Shown here: piece after piece, positions 12,801 to 27,800 of the stretch
How the letters are laid out: each line of letters opens with the position of its first letter
Position numbering within the stretch: position 1 is the stretch's first letter
Origin: Desmodus rotundus
Lineage: Eukaryota > Chordata > Mammalia > Chiroptera > Phyllostomidae
Direction: 5' to 3'
Length of the DNA stretch: 64,000 nt
Assembly (NCBI RefSeq): GCF_022682495.2
Contig: NC_071389.1
Span: forward strand, 62,084,239 to 62,148,238
The notes under the pieces: generated by a model
The model's database searches: none
What the model was told of the DNA's origin: nothing
What the model saw: only the letters and a program-made list of their open reading frames with translations
Position numbers and translations under genes: made by a program

Positions 12801-15800
12801 AGGTCTCCATGCATGAGATGCCACTGTCAATGCCCACTCCCCCAGTTGTGACAAATAAAAATGCTCCCATGCCAATGTCCTCTGGGAGGCAGTATCATCA
12901 CAGTTTGAGAACCACCAAGATAGAAGTTTAAACATTTCCTATATTACTCCTAGTGCATTAGGATCACGCTTTCCTAAATTCATCAAAATGTCTACCACTA
13001 TGAAAATGTCATTGTGTTCTTGTCATATTTATCAACATTCTCAAGAATGAAATACTGTATCCAGAACATTTAGGTAACTTAGGCACCCCAAGACTCTATG
13101 TTTAGAGTTTGATAACAGACTGGTGAAGTAAGGTGACAATTATTGAAGTTAATGTTCTGGGCAACCTGACAAAGAAACGCAAACACTGAACTCTTCTTCC
13201 CTGACTCCCATGAAACTGAACGAACTAGTCATGCATAACAAAGCTTTCTTCCTCCTCCTCAAATATCAACACCCCCCCATGCATTCTCAATGGGGGCAGC
13301 ATCACCCAAAGGGGGTGAAAACTAGTTCTTGGGAGGGTAAAAATAATCTCAAATATTATGGTTTGTGACTCTCCAAAAGGCCACTGTACAAAAACAGATA
13401 TATGCAGTATACATACTGCGTACATACATACATAGGTAACAAAATATCGTGGAGGGCAAATAGAGGGTAAACGTCTAAAAAGGTCCTTTCGGAGGCAATA
13501 ATGAAAAAAGGTTGGGAAATACTTAGATGATACGTGTATTAAATGAGGAAAACAGATACTATTTTATATGTACTTGGTTTTAGTGAGTTAATACAGGACA
13601 CTCACTTAACAACTAACTCCTGCTTACTGGAAGCTGCTAAGGATCATTCTACGCCAAAGTGTGAAGACAGTGATACATGGATGAAGACACGAGTTTGGGG
13701 GACGTTCTATATCCATACACTCAATTATTCTTCTGACTTCTGACTTAAAATTACTGATTTGCCTCTGGAGTGCTACCATCATTCCAAGGAAGAAGATGCA
13801 AATCAAAAGTCATCAGATCCTTTTAAATGGCACTTGATACAATAAGATGTCCCTGCTCACTTATAACCAAAGTAATGCAAACAGAAATGAAAAAGTTTCA
13901 GCTACCAGATTTACCAAGATGTTAAAATTAGAAAACTTAGGGAGTTGTGGTAAAATGGACACCCTTCATTATCCATAGGAGTATAAACTAGCGCAAGTTT
14001 CTGGTGGTTCAATTTCATAAAAACTATAAACAAACACTTATAATGAAAAAAAAATTTTTGCCTTAACAATTTTACTCCCAGGAATTGATACCCCCAAATA
14101 ATTGGAGAAATAATGACATATATAACATGTCCACCATACTACTTCTTATAACAGAAAAAAATTAGAAAAATTCTAGATGTAATCATCAGAAAACTGATTA
14201 AATAAATCATGGTAATTTACATAATCATGAGGCAAAACTATATGCACTCAGAAAAAAATGCATTTTAAATGACAGTATTTCTATTAAAAATATACACTCA
14301 TACATGTATTTATAGGCATAAAGATATGCCCCAAACTTTTAACTATGGGCCTTAATAAAAGGAGTTAATTCTTACTTTTCCTGTCCATGTTAAATAAATC
14401 TTTGACATAATGACTTTTTAATAATCACTAAAGTCAAAGATGTTTTCACGTGGAAGTACATAATGTATTTACAGAAAGGATGAGAATTTTATCATTCTTT
14501 TTAAACTTAAAAATATTTCATTATTTAAAGTTTTAAGGTGTTTCTTTTCTCACCTGAGACGCACCAGAACTAGTGTCACTTATCTAATCATTCTGACAGC
14601 TCAAAGAAAATATGCTACAACTAAGAATTACGTATCGAGGCTGAATTCTAAGTAATATTTCTAATACAAAGTTTAAATGAGTTTAAATACTTTCATTCTT
14701 AAAAAAAAATAACAAGCAATTCTCATTATGTTCCTCCACTGATTAAGCAACATTTACTCAATGCTTGCGAGCGCTCACTAGGGGGACTGAGGGGGATGAG
14801 GGGACGGGCCCACGGTGGATTTCCACTTAGGGCAGTGAGTCAACCACCAACCCTGGGTGCTGCGTTTCTCCTTCCCTATCACCGTGAGAGGAGCACACAG
14901 CTGTCACATGAACACACCCTGTTCCTTACTGACACTAAACACAGGACGAACACTCAATATACTCTAATGCCCAGAGAGAAAGGACAGGGCAGAGTTAAGT
15001 GGACTCTGGGTTTGGGTCCCATTCTTCATAACAATTTATTATTTGATATGATCTTGAGGAAGAGACACACTTCCTCTGTGTCTCATGTTTCTCACAGTAA
15101 AATGGAGATAAGAACAGTATTTATATGGTAAAATGAAATGTGTAAATATCTGCCAGGAGTTCAGAACACAGCAACCAAAAATGTTACTGATATTATCACC
15201 ATTGTCAAAATTCTACATTCAATTCACTGTCTTGAATTAATGAAGCTTACAAGAGGAATACTGCAGGACCTTTAACTGAGAGTATTCCGTCATGAGTTTA
15301 TAACCAAACTCTAGTTACACTGAAGTTAGTGTTTAGAGGCCAAAGATAAAATTGGATATGTGATTAATACCAGAATGTAAAGGGTCCTGCATGCTCTGCT
15401 AAACAGTATGGATTTCATTCTGTGGTCCATGCACCACCAATGAAGATTTTTGAAGATGAGTGAAATAAGGGCTTAAAGGGAGACTCACTGTCCTGCTACT
15501 TAACTCTCCTAATAGGTGTTTCTATAGTATATTCAGGACCTTAACTTTTCAGCCATTGCCTGTAGTTATTAAGGGAAGTATTTCTCACCAACTTTTGAGA
15601 AAGCACATTGACATATTATGTCAGTTCAGTTCAAATATACCTGAAATTTCTACTTCTCATTTTTAAATACTGGTGACTTCATGAGGTAAGAAAGCTGAAG
15701 CTACTAGACATTCCACATGTCTGATCTCCAGAATACTATATCATAATTAAATTAAAAAAGTTACTGTAGTTATAAAGACTACGGTAGATCTTTTTACCAA

Positions 15801-18800
15801 AGAGCACTAGCAAGCAGCAACAGTAATAACGATAGTTTATTAAGTGCTTTTTATATGTCAGACATTATTCTAAATACATTTATGAATTCGTTTAATCCTT
15901 GTAACTCTAAGAGACAAATGCCATCTTCTCATTTTACAGATGAGAACACTAAGGTGAAACACTAAGGGAACACTAGGAAGAAATTCACTCCTCCAAGATC
16001 ATTATTCAGCCGAAAGGTGGCAGTATGATCTAGTATATACTATTACAAACTTTCCAGAACTGAAAATTCAATAACAAACCATGTCTATTTCTGTACTGCT
16101 AACTCAAAAGGATCTCATTCATATTTTATTAGATATTTGCTCCCTATTTAAAAAATCTTTTAAAAAGTTATAGTGGATATTTTGATTGTCTACTTGGCCA
16201 TCCTGTACCACCATCCTCCTTCCTAATCCATCACCATACTTCCATGGCTCAGGTCTGGGCAGGTGGCCGAGGTGGTCCACTCATAATAAATTTTAGGTTT
16301 CTTGTTCAGTAATGCTGCGGCTGAATGCTGCAGAAGCACTCCTGCATATTTACTGCAACCCAAAATACCACGAGCATCCTATAACCATGAGGATTCAACT
16401 GATCCCACAGAGGATACAAAGGAGAATCAGCAATAAACTGGGTTCCTGATGATATATACTCGAGTCACAGTATCTATTAACCCTGAGGTCCATCCTACCT
16501 CTGAACATTCAATTATGAGAGCCAGTAATACACCCTCCTTTTTATAGTTCAAACCAATCTGAATTGGGTATTTTTATTTCATGCAACAGAAAGCATCCTA
16601 ACTAATGCTAGGCATTAAAGTACTCTTTCTAGATTTCATCTTTCACTTCTAAGCAATAGAAAAGGAAGATAATCTATATATTGTCAAATGTTGTAAAATT
16701 TGGAAGCAGCAAATTATAACTGAAGGAATTTCAGGAAAAAAGTGTTTTGTTCCACTTTTTTTGTTGTAAAATCTATTTTAATTTAAAGCAGAAAGAATAC
16801 CAAATTTTGAAATCCTTAAAGGAAAAAACAGGTGCACAAACTAATCTTTGTCAGGAGTGCCCACCCTTTTGGCGTGTCTGCGCCATGCTGGGAGAGTTGT
16901 CCTGGGCCACACACTAAACCCACAAACTCTGGCCAGCAAACTGATGAGCAAAAAAAAAGTCTGTGCATAATTTTCGTGGTAACTTCCACCACAGATAAGC
17001 AAAAAAGTCCTCACATAATAACCCTAATTATGCAGCAGCCCTTTTGATAATCTTGTAAGTTTGTGATCATCATATAGAAAATGCACATATCTAAGTAATT
17101 AAACTAAGTAATGTTTTAAGTAAATTTACTATTTTGTGTTGGGCCACATTCATAGCCATCCTGGGCCACAGGTTGGACGCCCCGGAACTACGTAATCCTT
17201 TACTCACAGGCATTTTTATCTTTTAAAATATATTAAAAGATCAAAATTTAATGTTTCAAAAATAAAAGAAACTATACCTCATAAAAATAATCCATCTATT
17301 TTATTAGGGCTGGTACCATAATAAATATTTTTGGAAGAGTGAATACAAAGGATCTGTGTAGTTACTTAGTGTGCATTAAAATTACTGGAATTGAGGAGAA
17401 TGAAAACCAAAATTTTATGTCTCACATCATTATGGAAATACTTTGAAAAGTTCCAGTTATATATTATATTTTACTTTTTAAAAAATTAGTTTTACCACTA
17501 CATAATAATAATAGGAAACAGGTTAAGTATGTGGTATTGGCTTCAGCAGATAATATATTAAGAAAATGGATGTAGGGGAAGATCAAAATGACAAAGTATA
17601 CTTTGCTTCAAATAATTGATAAATACTTGAGCACTTAATAAAGCAAAGTAGGTCTTAACTGCAGATGGTACCAACCTGGGGACTGGGGACACTTGGAAAT
17701 GGTTGGGTAGTTTTGACTGTGCCAAGATTGGGGAGTACTTCAGGCACTTAGTGGGCAGGGGCCAGAAATGCCAACCTTCCTGTAATGCATGTGAAGTCCC
17801 ACACAACAAAAACATTGTCCTGTTGAAAACGCCAATAGAGCCCCTACTAAGAAACACTGGCATGCAGGAAGGAGCAGATCTATGCATACCCAAAACTGAA
17901 TACCAGCACTAAATGCCGCCATCTGTTTCCTATTAACTGTGGAGAAAATGTGTACTATAGGAATTCTGGCAAAGGACAAATAAGGAGAAGATGAGCTACT
18001 CTACGTACTTTCACAGATGCCCAGGAAATATGCGAGGGGAAGACACACTACGATTAAGAACAGTGACCATCCTGGGTACATTCAGTTAAATACATTAGGA
18101 AATCAGGCAGGGACTGAATATGAAGATCCACATTTAGTATGAATCCCTCAGAGGAATAGGAAAACTTTCTAAAAATCTGCTTAAATTCTGTCTCCACTGG
18201 GAGGTCTTTCCAGTCCCCAGCTCTCAATGAGTAACACTCCCCGCCGGCTGGAGCAGTGAGCCCTCCTTTGCGCTCCCACAGCACTGCACGGGAGCAGTAA
18301 CTACACGGCATGTTTGCTCACTTGTCTTCCCACTGTCGGAACTACTTCAGAAAAAAGACAGTGACTTACTGGCACATAGGTCATTGGTGTTCAGGTAGAA
18401 GTAAACAGCAAAATAATCTGGTGCTTGCTTTTTTTTTTTAATTAAAGGCAGTTTTTTAGAGCCCTTTTAGGTTCATAGCAAAATCAAGAGCAAAGTACAG
18501 AGACTTCCCATATATCCACTGCCCCCACATATGCATCTCCTCATCTAGTGCTTTTCAAAATAAGGATGCCTAAGCTCTACCTAAGCCCAGTGAATCAGCA
18601 ATTCTGTTGGTCAGCCCAAGGATCTACATTTTGAAATTGTCCCTTCAATTCTGACAGGCACTCTAGGTTGAAAACCATATACTACACACAAAAATAGCAC
18701 TACTGTTGCCCCCATCTTACAAATAAGGCAACAGGTAAGAGAAGCGAGCAGCTTGCCAAGAAAAGCCCCTTATACATACAGATTAAATTTGTCATGTTTA

Positions 18801-21800
18801 GTACAAAATAAACATTCAAGAATTATTAACTATATCCTTCCTCTTTCAAAAAGCAAATATACTGAGGATGACTTAGGTTATTTTGCCTAAGGATAAATAC
18901 TTGAAACACTATTTCCAACCTCCTGAAAGGTGGCATTTTCAGATGGGGGTGGGGGATAAGAACAGGTAGTTAATTTTAGGCCGTGGAATGGGGTACAATA
19001 CCTGAGCTTCAGACAGCCCAAGGCCAGTGAAGTCATCTCTGTGCTAATGACTCCTGTGGGCACAGAAGCATTAAAGGATTCTGAGCAGGAGACCATCATC
19101 ACAACAAACATGTTTTAGAAGGATGTACCTGGCAGCAGTGCATAAGAGTGACTGAGGTAAAGAGACACTGAAGGTAGCAAATGCACTTGGAATTCCCCAG
19201 TAGTCCAGGGCGAGACAAGATGGGCTTGCATGGGAGAATACAGCTGATAAATGCTGCAGTGAAGGAAACGAAAGGAAAAGGACACCTTCTAGAGGCATAT
19301 CACAATGGAGTAGACTCGGCTGACTTAAGTGAACCAGTTTGGGGACCCCAAGGTGATCCAGGGTTTGGTTTTCCATGTCCGTGAATGCTGCCTAACGGCT
19401 GCTGTGGGAAGGAACACCCTCTGTGAAACTGTGTCACAGGAGCTTCCTAAGTCTATCTGGCCCCAGAAAGGAAATACTTGATTGGGGAAATCATTAGATT
19501 TCTATTCTTTCACACTGATTTTCTAAGTCCCCATTGCTGCTTTTATGGCAGAGAAACTGAAGAGCTAAACATTTTCAATCAGTTAACAAGTTGGTTCTGA
19601 GCATTTGTTATGTAATCACCCAAAGATCAATACAAAATCCACCTGTCCCCCACCCATGACCATAACTGCTAAACCCATCATTTCATTTTCCCTTGCTCCT
19701 AGTCAGTTTGCAGAAATGTATAAATGTCTGTAACTTACAAAACACCATGCAAAAAAAGTAACTGTTTGGGGGAAAAAGTGCTACTGCCTAATGCAGAGGT
19801 GGATGGGTGTATCATTGCAATATAACTAGAATGTTGTAATTTTATCCAAAGAACAAAAAGTAATTTTTGAATTCATAATAGGTTATTTCTTTACAAGAGA
19901 GACATCTAGTGGCTAGCTTCTAAAACAGGCTGTAGCTCAAATATTCATTCACACTTTTGTCTAGTAATGGGCACATACCTACTATCTTAATAAGTCTAAG
20001 AGAGACCCATAGAGAGCTAAAGAGCCCTGGGCCAAAAGGAAGTTAGAAATACAGTTCTAAGCTGACAGTGGTAAAGGAATGGTAAGGAGGACTGGTGTGC
20101 TTAGGACTGAGGGTTGAGGTCAGGTGGAAACAAAGTGTGGGGAGAAGATCAAAAGTTGGGCCCATTTCTGGGAGATGGGTGGTGAGCCCACATGTAAGAG
20201 TCCAGGCCTGGAGTTAAGCTAAAGACATTACTGGGAAAGGTCTAGGTATAATTCTTTTTTTTTCCAATTGACAAGTCAAAGTACATTCCCCACCTCACTG
20301 CTGAATCCTCAGACTCAAAGAGCCAGAAAATAAAAGGAGGAATTTATGGAGCCAAATGAGAGCCACACAGTCTCCAGGTGGGATATTGACAGCTTCCTGT
20401 AGCAAAATACTAAAATACAACTAAAAGAGCTGTTTCATTCTTTTTCCATTGTAAAGGTATACTGTAATTTAGGCAGTCCACTATTAATGAATATTTAAAT
20501 TCATACTACATTTTGCTATTAAAATAATGTTGTACTATCTTTGTACATATTTCATTTTCCATATATATGGTTATATCAGAGAAATTCCAAGAACTGCAGG
20601 GTAAACAGTAATTATCATGCCTTCTGGATCCACCTCTTTTCCTACTACTGACCTTACCTTTGTACTGGGGCCAGTGCTTGTTTTAAACAATTAAGGCAAC
20701 ATGGTAAAGATGATCATCTGAAAACCCTCCCAACAGCATATAGTATGAAACCCTGGAGAGAAACAGAACAAACACACTGGGCTCATCACAAAGAAAGAAA
20801 AATCTTAGGCCAAAGGAAGCAGGAACTGAAAACCACAGTGGAATGCTCAAGATACACACACTCTGGAGACCTCTGCCAATCTTGATAACCAAGAGGCTCA
20901 TGTTTCAATAGTCACTGGGTGACATGAGGCAAGAACCTGGGCACACCTAAACTGGAGACCTCAAACTGAGATCACTGCATAAAGCCAGTGAAAAGGTGAA
21001 CCAGAAAAATGCTGTCCATTCGCAAAAAGAGACAACAAGGAAGCTTGTAGACCTCAGCTTCAGTTTTAGGGACAGAATAAGGCAAATGGGATGGGGAGGA
21101 AGGTTTCAATAGAGAATGCCTAACTGAAGTTTCTTCAAATGCGTTTGAGTTTCAGATTATTACTAGTAGTATAGTTAGTCTGAGCAACTTCAGACTAAGA
21201 AATTAAAGAGGGTTCTGGATTGGTGCCACAGGGTATCTGGCAAATGCAAATGTGCACTACCTTCTTGAATTCACAATTCCATTTTAGGAAAAAAGAAAAC
21301 AAGCCACCATAATCAAGAGTCAATAGAAACAGCAAGCAGTAGTAACAGATTTCCAGGCCTTTCATATACTGGAATTACTTACACAGATAATAAATATCCT
21401 AAATTAGTAAACAGAGGGGTGCTTACAACATGAGAAAGGAATACAATTCCATCTTAAAGATCAGACAGATTTGGGAAAGAAACAGAATTCTAAAAATAAA
21501 AAACGTAACTGAAACAAACAGAACAAAATGGTCTAAAGACCAGATTAATTAGACACAGATGAGGAGAGACAATGACTTGGGTAATATAGCTGAGTAAATT
21601 ACCCAGAATGTAGCAAAGACAAAGAAATAAGAAAGATAATTCATCAGAATTGTCCACAACTGTCATATTCAGGACAACAAATCTCGAGGAAGATAAATAA
21701 AAAACACCTGCATAATGAAACTTCAGAACTCCAAAGATAAAATTAGGATCTTAAAAGCAACTTAAAAAAAAAAGACTATATAAAACAACAGTATTCTCAA

Positions 21801-24800
21801 CAGTGGCAAAAGGGAGAAATGGAATAAACAAATGAAGTACTAAAATAAGTGTCAACTTAGGATAGTTCACATTCAGCTATCATGCAAAAGTAAGGGTAAG
21901 CTATAGGATATCACACATATGAAATTTTAAAACAGGCAACATATTCAGGAAAAAGATTAGAACAGGTATTATCTTTGGGGAGGAGAGGAGCTAATTGGGG
22001 AAAACCTTTCTGGGGTGACAGTAACGTTCTATGTACTCATAGGGAGTAGGTTCTATAGGTATATGCATTTGTCAAAAACCAACAAATACAATTTGTGTAT
22101 TTCATTGCATGTAAATTTTATGTCAATAGAAAAAGTGAGCTTCCTATCTTTCAGGTTACTGTTTAAACTACAGCATATTTTTTGCACTAAATAATCAGAT
22201 GCCATTCCATAACTACTTTTACATCTACCTTTTTATTTAATGACTACATAGAATGCCGCTGCACGACAGTACCATCATTAACTCAGTCCCATACTGTAAG
22301 TTCTTGAGGTTTTTTAGTCTTCAGACCATTAAAAACAATGCTGTGATAGATTCTGTGTACATATATCTCTGTGAACTATACTAATACATTTGTGGGCTAA
22401 ATTCCTTGAGTGGACATACATAACATTTTGAAAAATATTATCAAATAGCCTTCTAAATGACTATTAATTAATAGTCTCAAGAACAGTGGAAGAGGAAAAT
22501 GCCCTGGCTAACCCATACCACCTTCTTCTTCTTCTTCTTTTTTTTTTAAAGATTTTATTTGTTTATTTTTTTAGAGAGGGGAAGGGAAAAAGAGAGGGAG
22601 AGAAACATCAGTGTGTGGTTGCCTCTGGAGTGCCCCCTACTGGGGACCTGGCTTGCAACCCAGGTATGTGCCCTAACTGGGAATTGAACCGGTGACCCTT
22701 TGTTTTGCAGGCCAGTGCTCAATCCACTAAGCCACACCAGCCAGGGCACCCATACCTTCTTTATATTAGATATTATTAATATATGCTTGTAACCATATAC
22801 TATGTATGTATATACACAGCTTTCTATGAACATCTATTCTTATCATTTGCTCCTTTTCCTTAAGTTGCTTGACTTTTTCCTTACTAATGCATAAACATTC
22901 TTTGTCATATATGTTAAAGACTTTTTTGTCCAGTCTTTAGACTTTATTACGGCCTTTTATTGCCATACAATTTTTTTTTTAACATTTTGTGTAAATTTAG
23001 TTTTTTTCCCCTTTATGGCTCTGGATGGTATGTTTCCTCTCTTCAAGATTAGGAAAATATCCCATTATATTTTATTTCATTTTAAGTTTTACCCACCAGG
23101 AAGTTCTAGTAAAAAATCCAGCTTTTCCCCACCAAATCGCAAGCTAACGTATCAACCTCATTTATGGAGTAAGTATCTGTATTAATTTGAAATGCTATCT
23201 TGATCGTGTAATAGAGTAGCAATATCTGTGTTTATTTTCTACAATCTAAGATAACTATAAAATCTATGTCAACACCATAAAACTTTATGAGAATTTCATA
23301 AACTTTTGAGTGCAGCCCCATTACTCTTCTTCCTCAGGTTCTTCCTGGTCTTATCCATGTTTATTCTTCAAAATGAACTTCAGGCATTTTATCATGAATC
23401 CTTTCCTTCTCAACAACAAACAAACAAAAATGAAAAAAAAAACCCACCCAGGTTAATAACAAAAATCCCATTAGTATTTTGATTAGGATCACATCAGATT
23501 TAAAGATCATTCATTTAAGAAATAAATGTTATTTCTGAAATATTGAATCTCCCCCAAACAAGGTACTTTTCTCCATTTGTTCAAATCTTTTAAGCCATTT
23601 GGTAGACTTTCAGTTTTCTTCATATAGATTCTTCATCTTTCTTTCACCAGGTTTTGATTAGCATTGAGTGAAAGTGAACATAAAGCTACATGCCCCACAA
23701 AGAGATGAGGTAAAGAAGACGCCTCTGAAGAATCATTATTTTATAGCAGTTGTTTGGGATCTGCTCCAAAATAAGTAGGGGAGCCTCCTATTGGACATAT
23801 TTCGTATCAAGCTCCTCTTTTTCATAGAGAACGGTGGCCTTGTTTTGGCTCACTTATTCTTGACATAAGTATCCCTTAGCTTTTATTTCATTTTATTTTT
23901 TAAAGCTTTCTATTATGATGTTCCTGCAAATTCATCAGTCCTCTGAAATTCATTGTTATTAAACACTACATTTTTGACTTCACAGACTGGTTAGTGTTAC
24001 ATCCCACTTTGACTATAAAATGAAAATTACAGTTCTTAACCTTAAAAATATTCACACATCACATAATTTTTTAAGTGACTTTAGGAGATTCAGAGTGATA
24101 CTGGTCCAAACTCCTGCTATGAAGGACAGGACACCTGGGTTTGAATGAACCTATGTGTCCTATAGAGTCTGCTGCCACATAACCTACTGATAGTTCTACA
24201 GAGGTAATTCAAGCACAATAGCGCCTTAGTCAAACTTCATATGGGGGTTATTTAAATTTTTAAAAAAACTTTTTTATTTTGAAATATCAGACTTTATAGA
24301 AAAGTTACAAAAATACCTAAAGGATTCTTTACTCAGATGCTCAAGTTACCACTTGAACATTTGATTTTAAAAAGTTTAGTTTGAGTTCTTGACTATATTA
24401 TAGGTCAAGCTACTGAAATAAAGGACTAATGTAACACCCAGGGAATAATAATAATAATCTTCGTGTAGGACCACAATCCTAAATCCCCAAATCTCAAAAA
24501 TATAAGTTTTTTCCTAACTCCCTGTGCAGCAAAACCTGACTGAGCCCATTTACAGTCATACCTCGGTACTCGTCAGCTCCAGAACTCGCCAAACCCCATA
24601 CTCATCGCATTTTGAGGAGGAAAAAAATGTTTCAGCACTGGGTGCTTCTTGTGTGAGTCATGGTGCCACGTTCCCCCTCTCCCCCAAGAGAAAATGCTTC
24701 GTGGTTTAGTACTTGTCAGTTGTAGCACTCGTTTCGAGTTCTGAAATGAATTAATGATGAGTACCAAGGCGCCACTGTACACTATAAACAGTTCTAGGTT

Positions 24801-27800
24801 TCACTGCAGAAACGTACGGACTGATTATGTAGTGATGCCCCAGACCTACTGGGGGTGAATATAATACAGTAAATGTACTATACCTCAGAATTTCAGACAA
24901 AAAAGTCACTGAGTATTATTTACTAAGTGCCAGGTACTATAGTATTACTTCATTCAATCCTCTCAACAACCCAGTAAGTTTGATCTTGCCCAAGATCACC
25001 TAACGTGTACCAAATGGTAGAGGCAGTATTGAAATACAGGTTTATTTAAGTCAAAGCCTTAACCACTTTTGACAGATGAGAAAAGCATTGAAAACGAGTC
25101 TCTTAGAAACACAAGAGAGAAAAGAGGTGAAAACAATTCTTTTAAAAGATTTAGCATTTGCTTCTTCACTCCTTCTAACAAACACTACCATTACCCAAAA
25201 TCTTGGCCATGTTCATATTGAATGGCTGAGAAAACACAGGTATCTCAAAGAAGGTAATTCTAAGTGTGTGTGTGTGTGTGTGTTTCTCCCATAGTCTACC
25301 CCTACAGTACAGGGCCTTACTTATTTATCTTACTCCACCTTTTACCAATCAAAATTTTCTGTAGTCCTGACTTTGCCATGCATTAAGTTCAGTAAGCATG
25401 TCTTCTGTTTTCATCTAAATCAGTGCTTCTCAAATAAGGGTGACTTTGCCTCTCCCTCTGCCCTACCTCAGGGGACATCCTACAAGACATTTTTGTTATC
25501 ACAACAGAGGGTGTGTGCGTGTGTGTTACCAACATCTGGAGGATACTGCTAAACACCCTAAAATGCACAAGCCAGACTTCTTTTTTTTAAATTAATTATT
25601 TTATTTTTATTCAGTTACTATTGTCTGCATTTTCTCCCCTTTCCTCCACCCCACCCCAGCCAGTCCCACCTCCCTCTCCCAACTCTACCCTCCCCGTTGA
25701 TTTTGTCCTTGTGTCCTTTATAGTAGCTCCTATAGACCCCTGTCCCCACTATCCCCACCCCACTACCCTGTGGCTATTGCTACAATGTTCTTAATTTCAA
25801 TGTCTCTGGTTATATTTTGTTTGCTTTTTTCTTTTGTTGATTATGTTCCGGTTAAAGGTGAGATCATATGGTATTTGTCCCTCACCGCCTGGCTTATTTC
25901 ACTTAGCATAATGCACAAGTCAGACTTCTACAACAAACGTTTCTCTGGCTGAAAATATCAATAGTGCCAAGATTTAAATCATTGATGAAAATGCTAAATA
26001 AGAATGAACAAAATAGGCCTGGCTGGTGTGGCTCAGTGGGTTGAGTGCTGGCCTGTGAACCAAAAAGTTGCTGGTTCAATTCCCAGTCAGGGCACTTGCC
26101 TACATTGCGGGTCAGGTCCCCAGTTGGGGGCGTGTGAGAGGCAACAATTGATGTATCTCTCACATATCGATGTTTCTCTCCCTCTCTCCCTTCCTTCCCT
26201 TCTCTCTAAAGATAAATAAATATTAAAAAAAAAAAAGAATAAACAAAATATTGGGATTAAAGAGACTTCCAAGCTGACTAAGCAGTAATATTCTTTAAGG
26301 ATGCCTTTCAACTAGCTGGGAAGTCATGTTAATGCTTTATTATTCATCCAACATCTGAAGACAGACATTTTAAATTCAGTTAGTAGCAAAACCATTTTTC
26401 CTTTAAAAATATGCTGGGCCATTTAACAATGAAGAAATGGAAAAAATCAGATTAAAGTTTTTCCCCCACTGAACTGACTCCCAAGATGAATGACAGCTCA
26501 TTGTAACTAGCAGACTAAATTAAAAAATGTTACTCTTAAACTTGTGTGCAAATATTCCATATCTTAGTGGAATGAAGTGAAATTAAAATGAAATACTATT
26601 TCAAACTTTAAAATTGGTAACTTTTTTTCAACCCTCACCTGAGGTTATTTTTATTGATTTTAGGAGCGGGGGCAGGGGTGCAGAGAACATCAATGTGAGA
26701 AATGTTGATTGGTTGCCTCCCATACAGACCCTGACCAGGGATGAAACCCACAACCTAGACATGTGCCCTAATCAGGGATTGAACCCACAATCTTTTGGTG
26801 CATGGGATGATGTTCCAACCAACTGAGCCACCTGACCCAGGGCAAAATTGGTAAGTTTTTTAGAAAAAGAGTCAACTCGGTACTAGTGAGATATTTAAAC
26901 AGGTATTCTCATATGGTACTACAAATGGAAATGAAAACTGGTTTAACCCTGATTTATTACTAGTCCCACCTTATAAGTGAGGAAACTGCGGCACAAAGTA
27001 GTTATGTGCATTGCCTTAAGGTCACACAGCCAGAAGATGCTGATCAGAGAAATTTGAACTCAGGCAGCCTGGCTCTAGTTTGTGCTCTTGACCACTCTAT
27101 TTTACTCTTTCTATGTTTTATAGAATTTTTTACAAGTACTTAAAATGCATCAAAAATGGAAGATAAAATTAAAGGATAAACAGACTGATGAATATGTATG
27201 TTCAAATGAATATAACAGACTGAGACGAGATATAAACAGGAACCTCTTAAAAGAAATAAAAAATCTAAGCGATCAGCCTCTCTAATGATTACAGAGTCAA
27301 AAAAGTTGAATAAAATTCAATTAAAGTGCTGGTATAACTAAAATAGGTACTCTGATACCTATTTTTTTGATGAAGGTGCAAAGTAGTACTTTGGGGGGAA
27401 AACAACTTGGAATTTCTCTAAAAAGTTTAAATGAATGTAGTCTCTGACCCAGTAATTCTGCTTTTTAGGAATTAATCCTACAAAAATATCACATAAGCAC
27501 ACAAAACAATCTGTCCAGCGATGTTTATTACAGCATTATTTGTAACAAAAACTAGGAATAAGCTAAATGTTCATGAATGTGGGGATAACTAAATAAATTA
27601 CTAGAGAGTAGTCGTAGTTGGAGCAGACAACTTGAAACAACGAGGCAGGTTTGCATTAACAAGAAAAGAGATCCATACTATGTTGTTCAAGGGAAAAGAG
27701 CTAGCTGCAGAAAAAAGTGTATGGCTTTATATCTGAGAAGGCGCAGAGCAGTTACTTTACATTTCAAATAAATCATGTCAATTTCCAAACATACTAGTTT

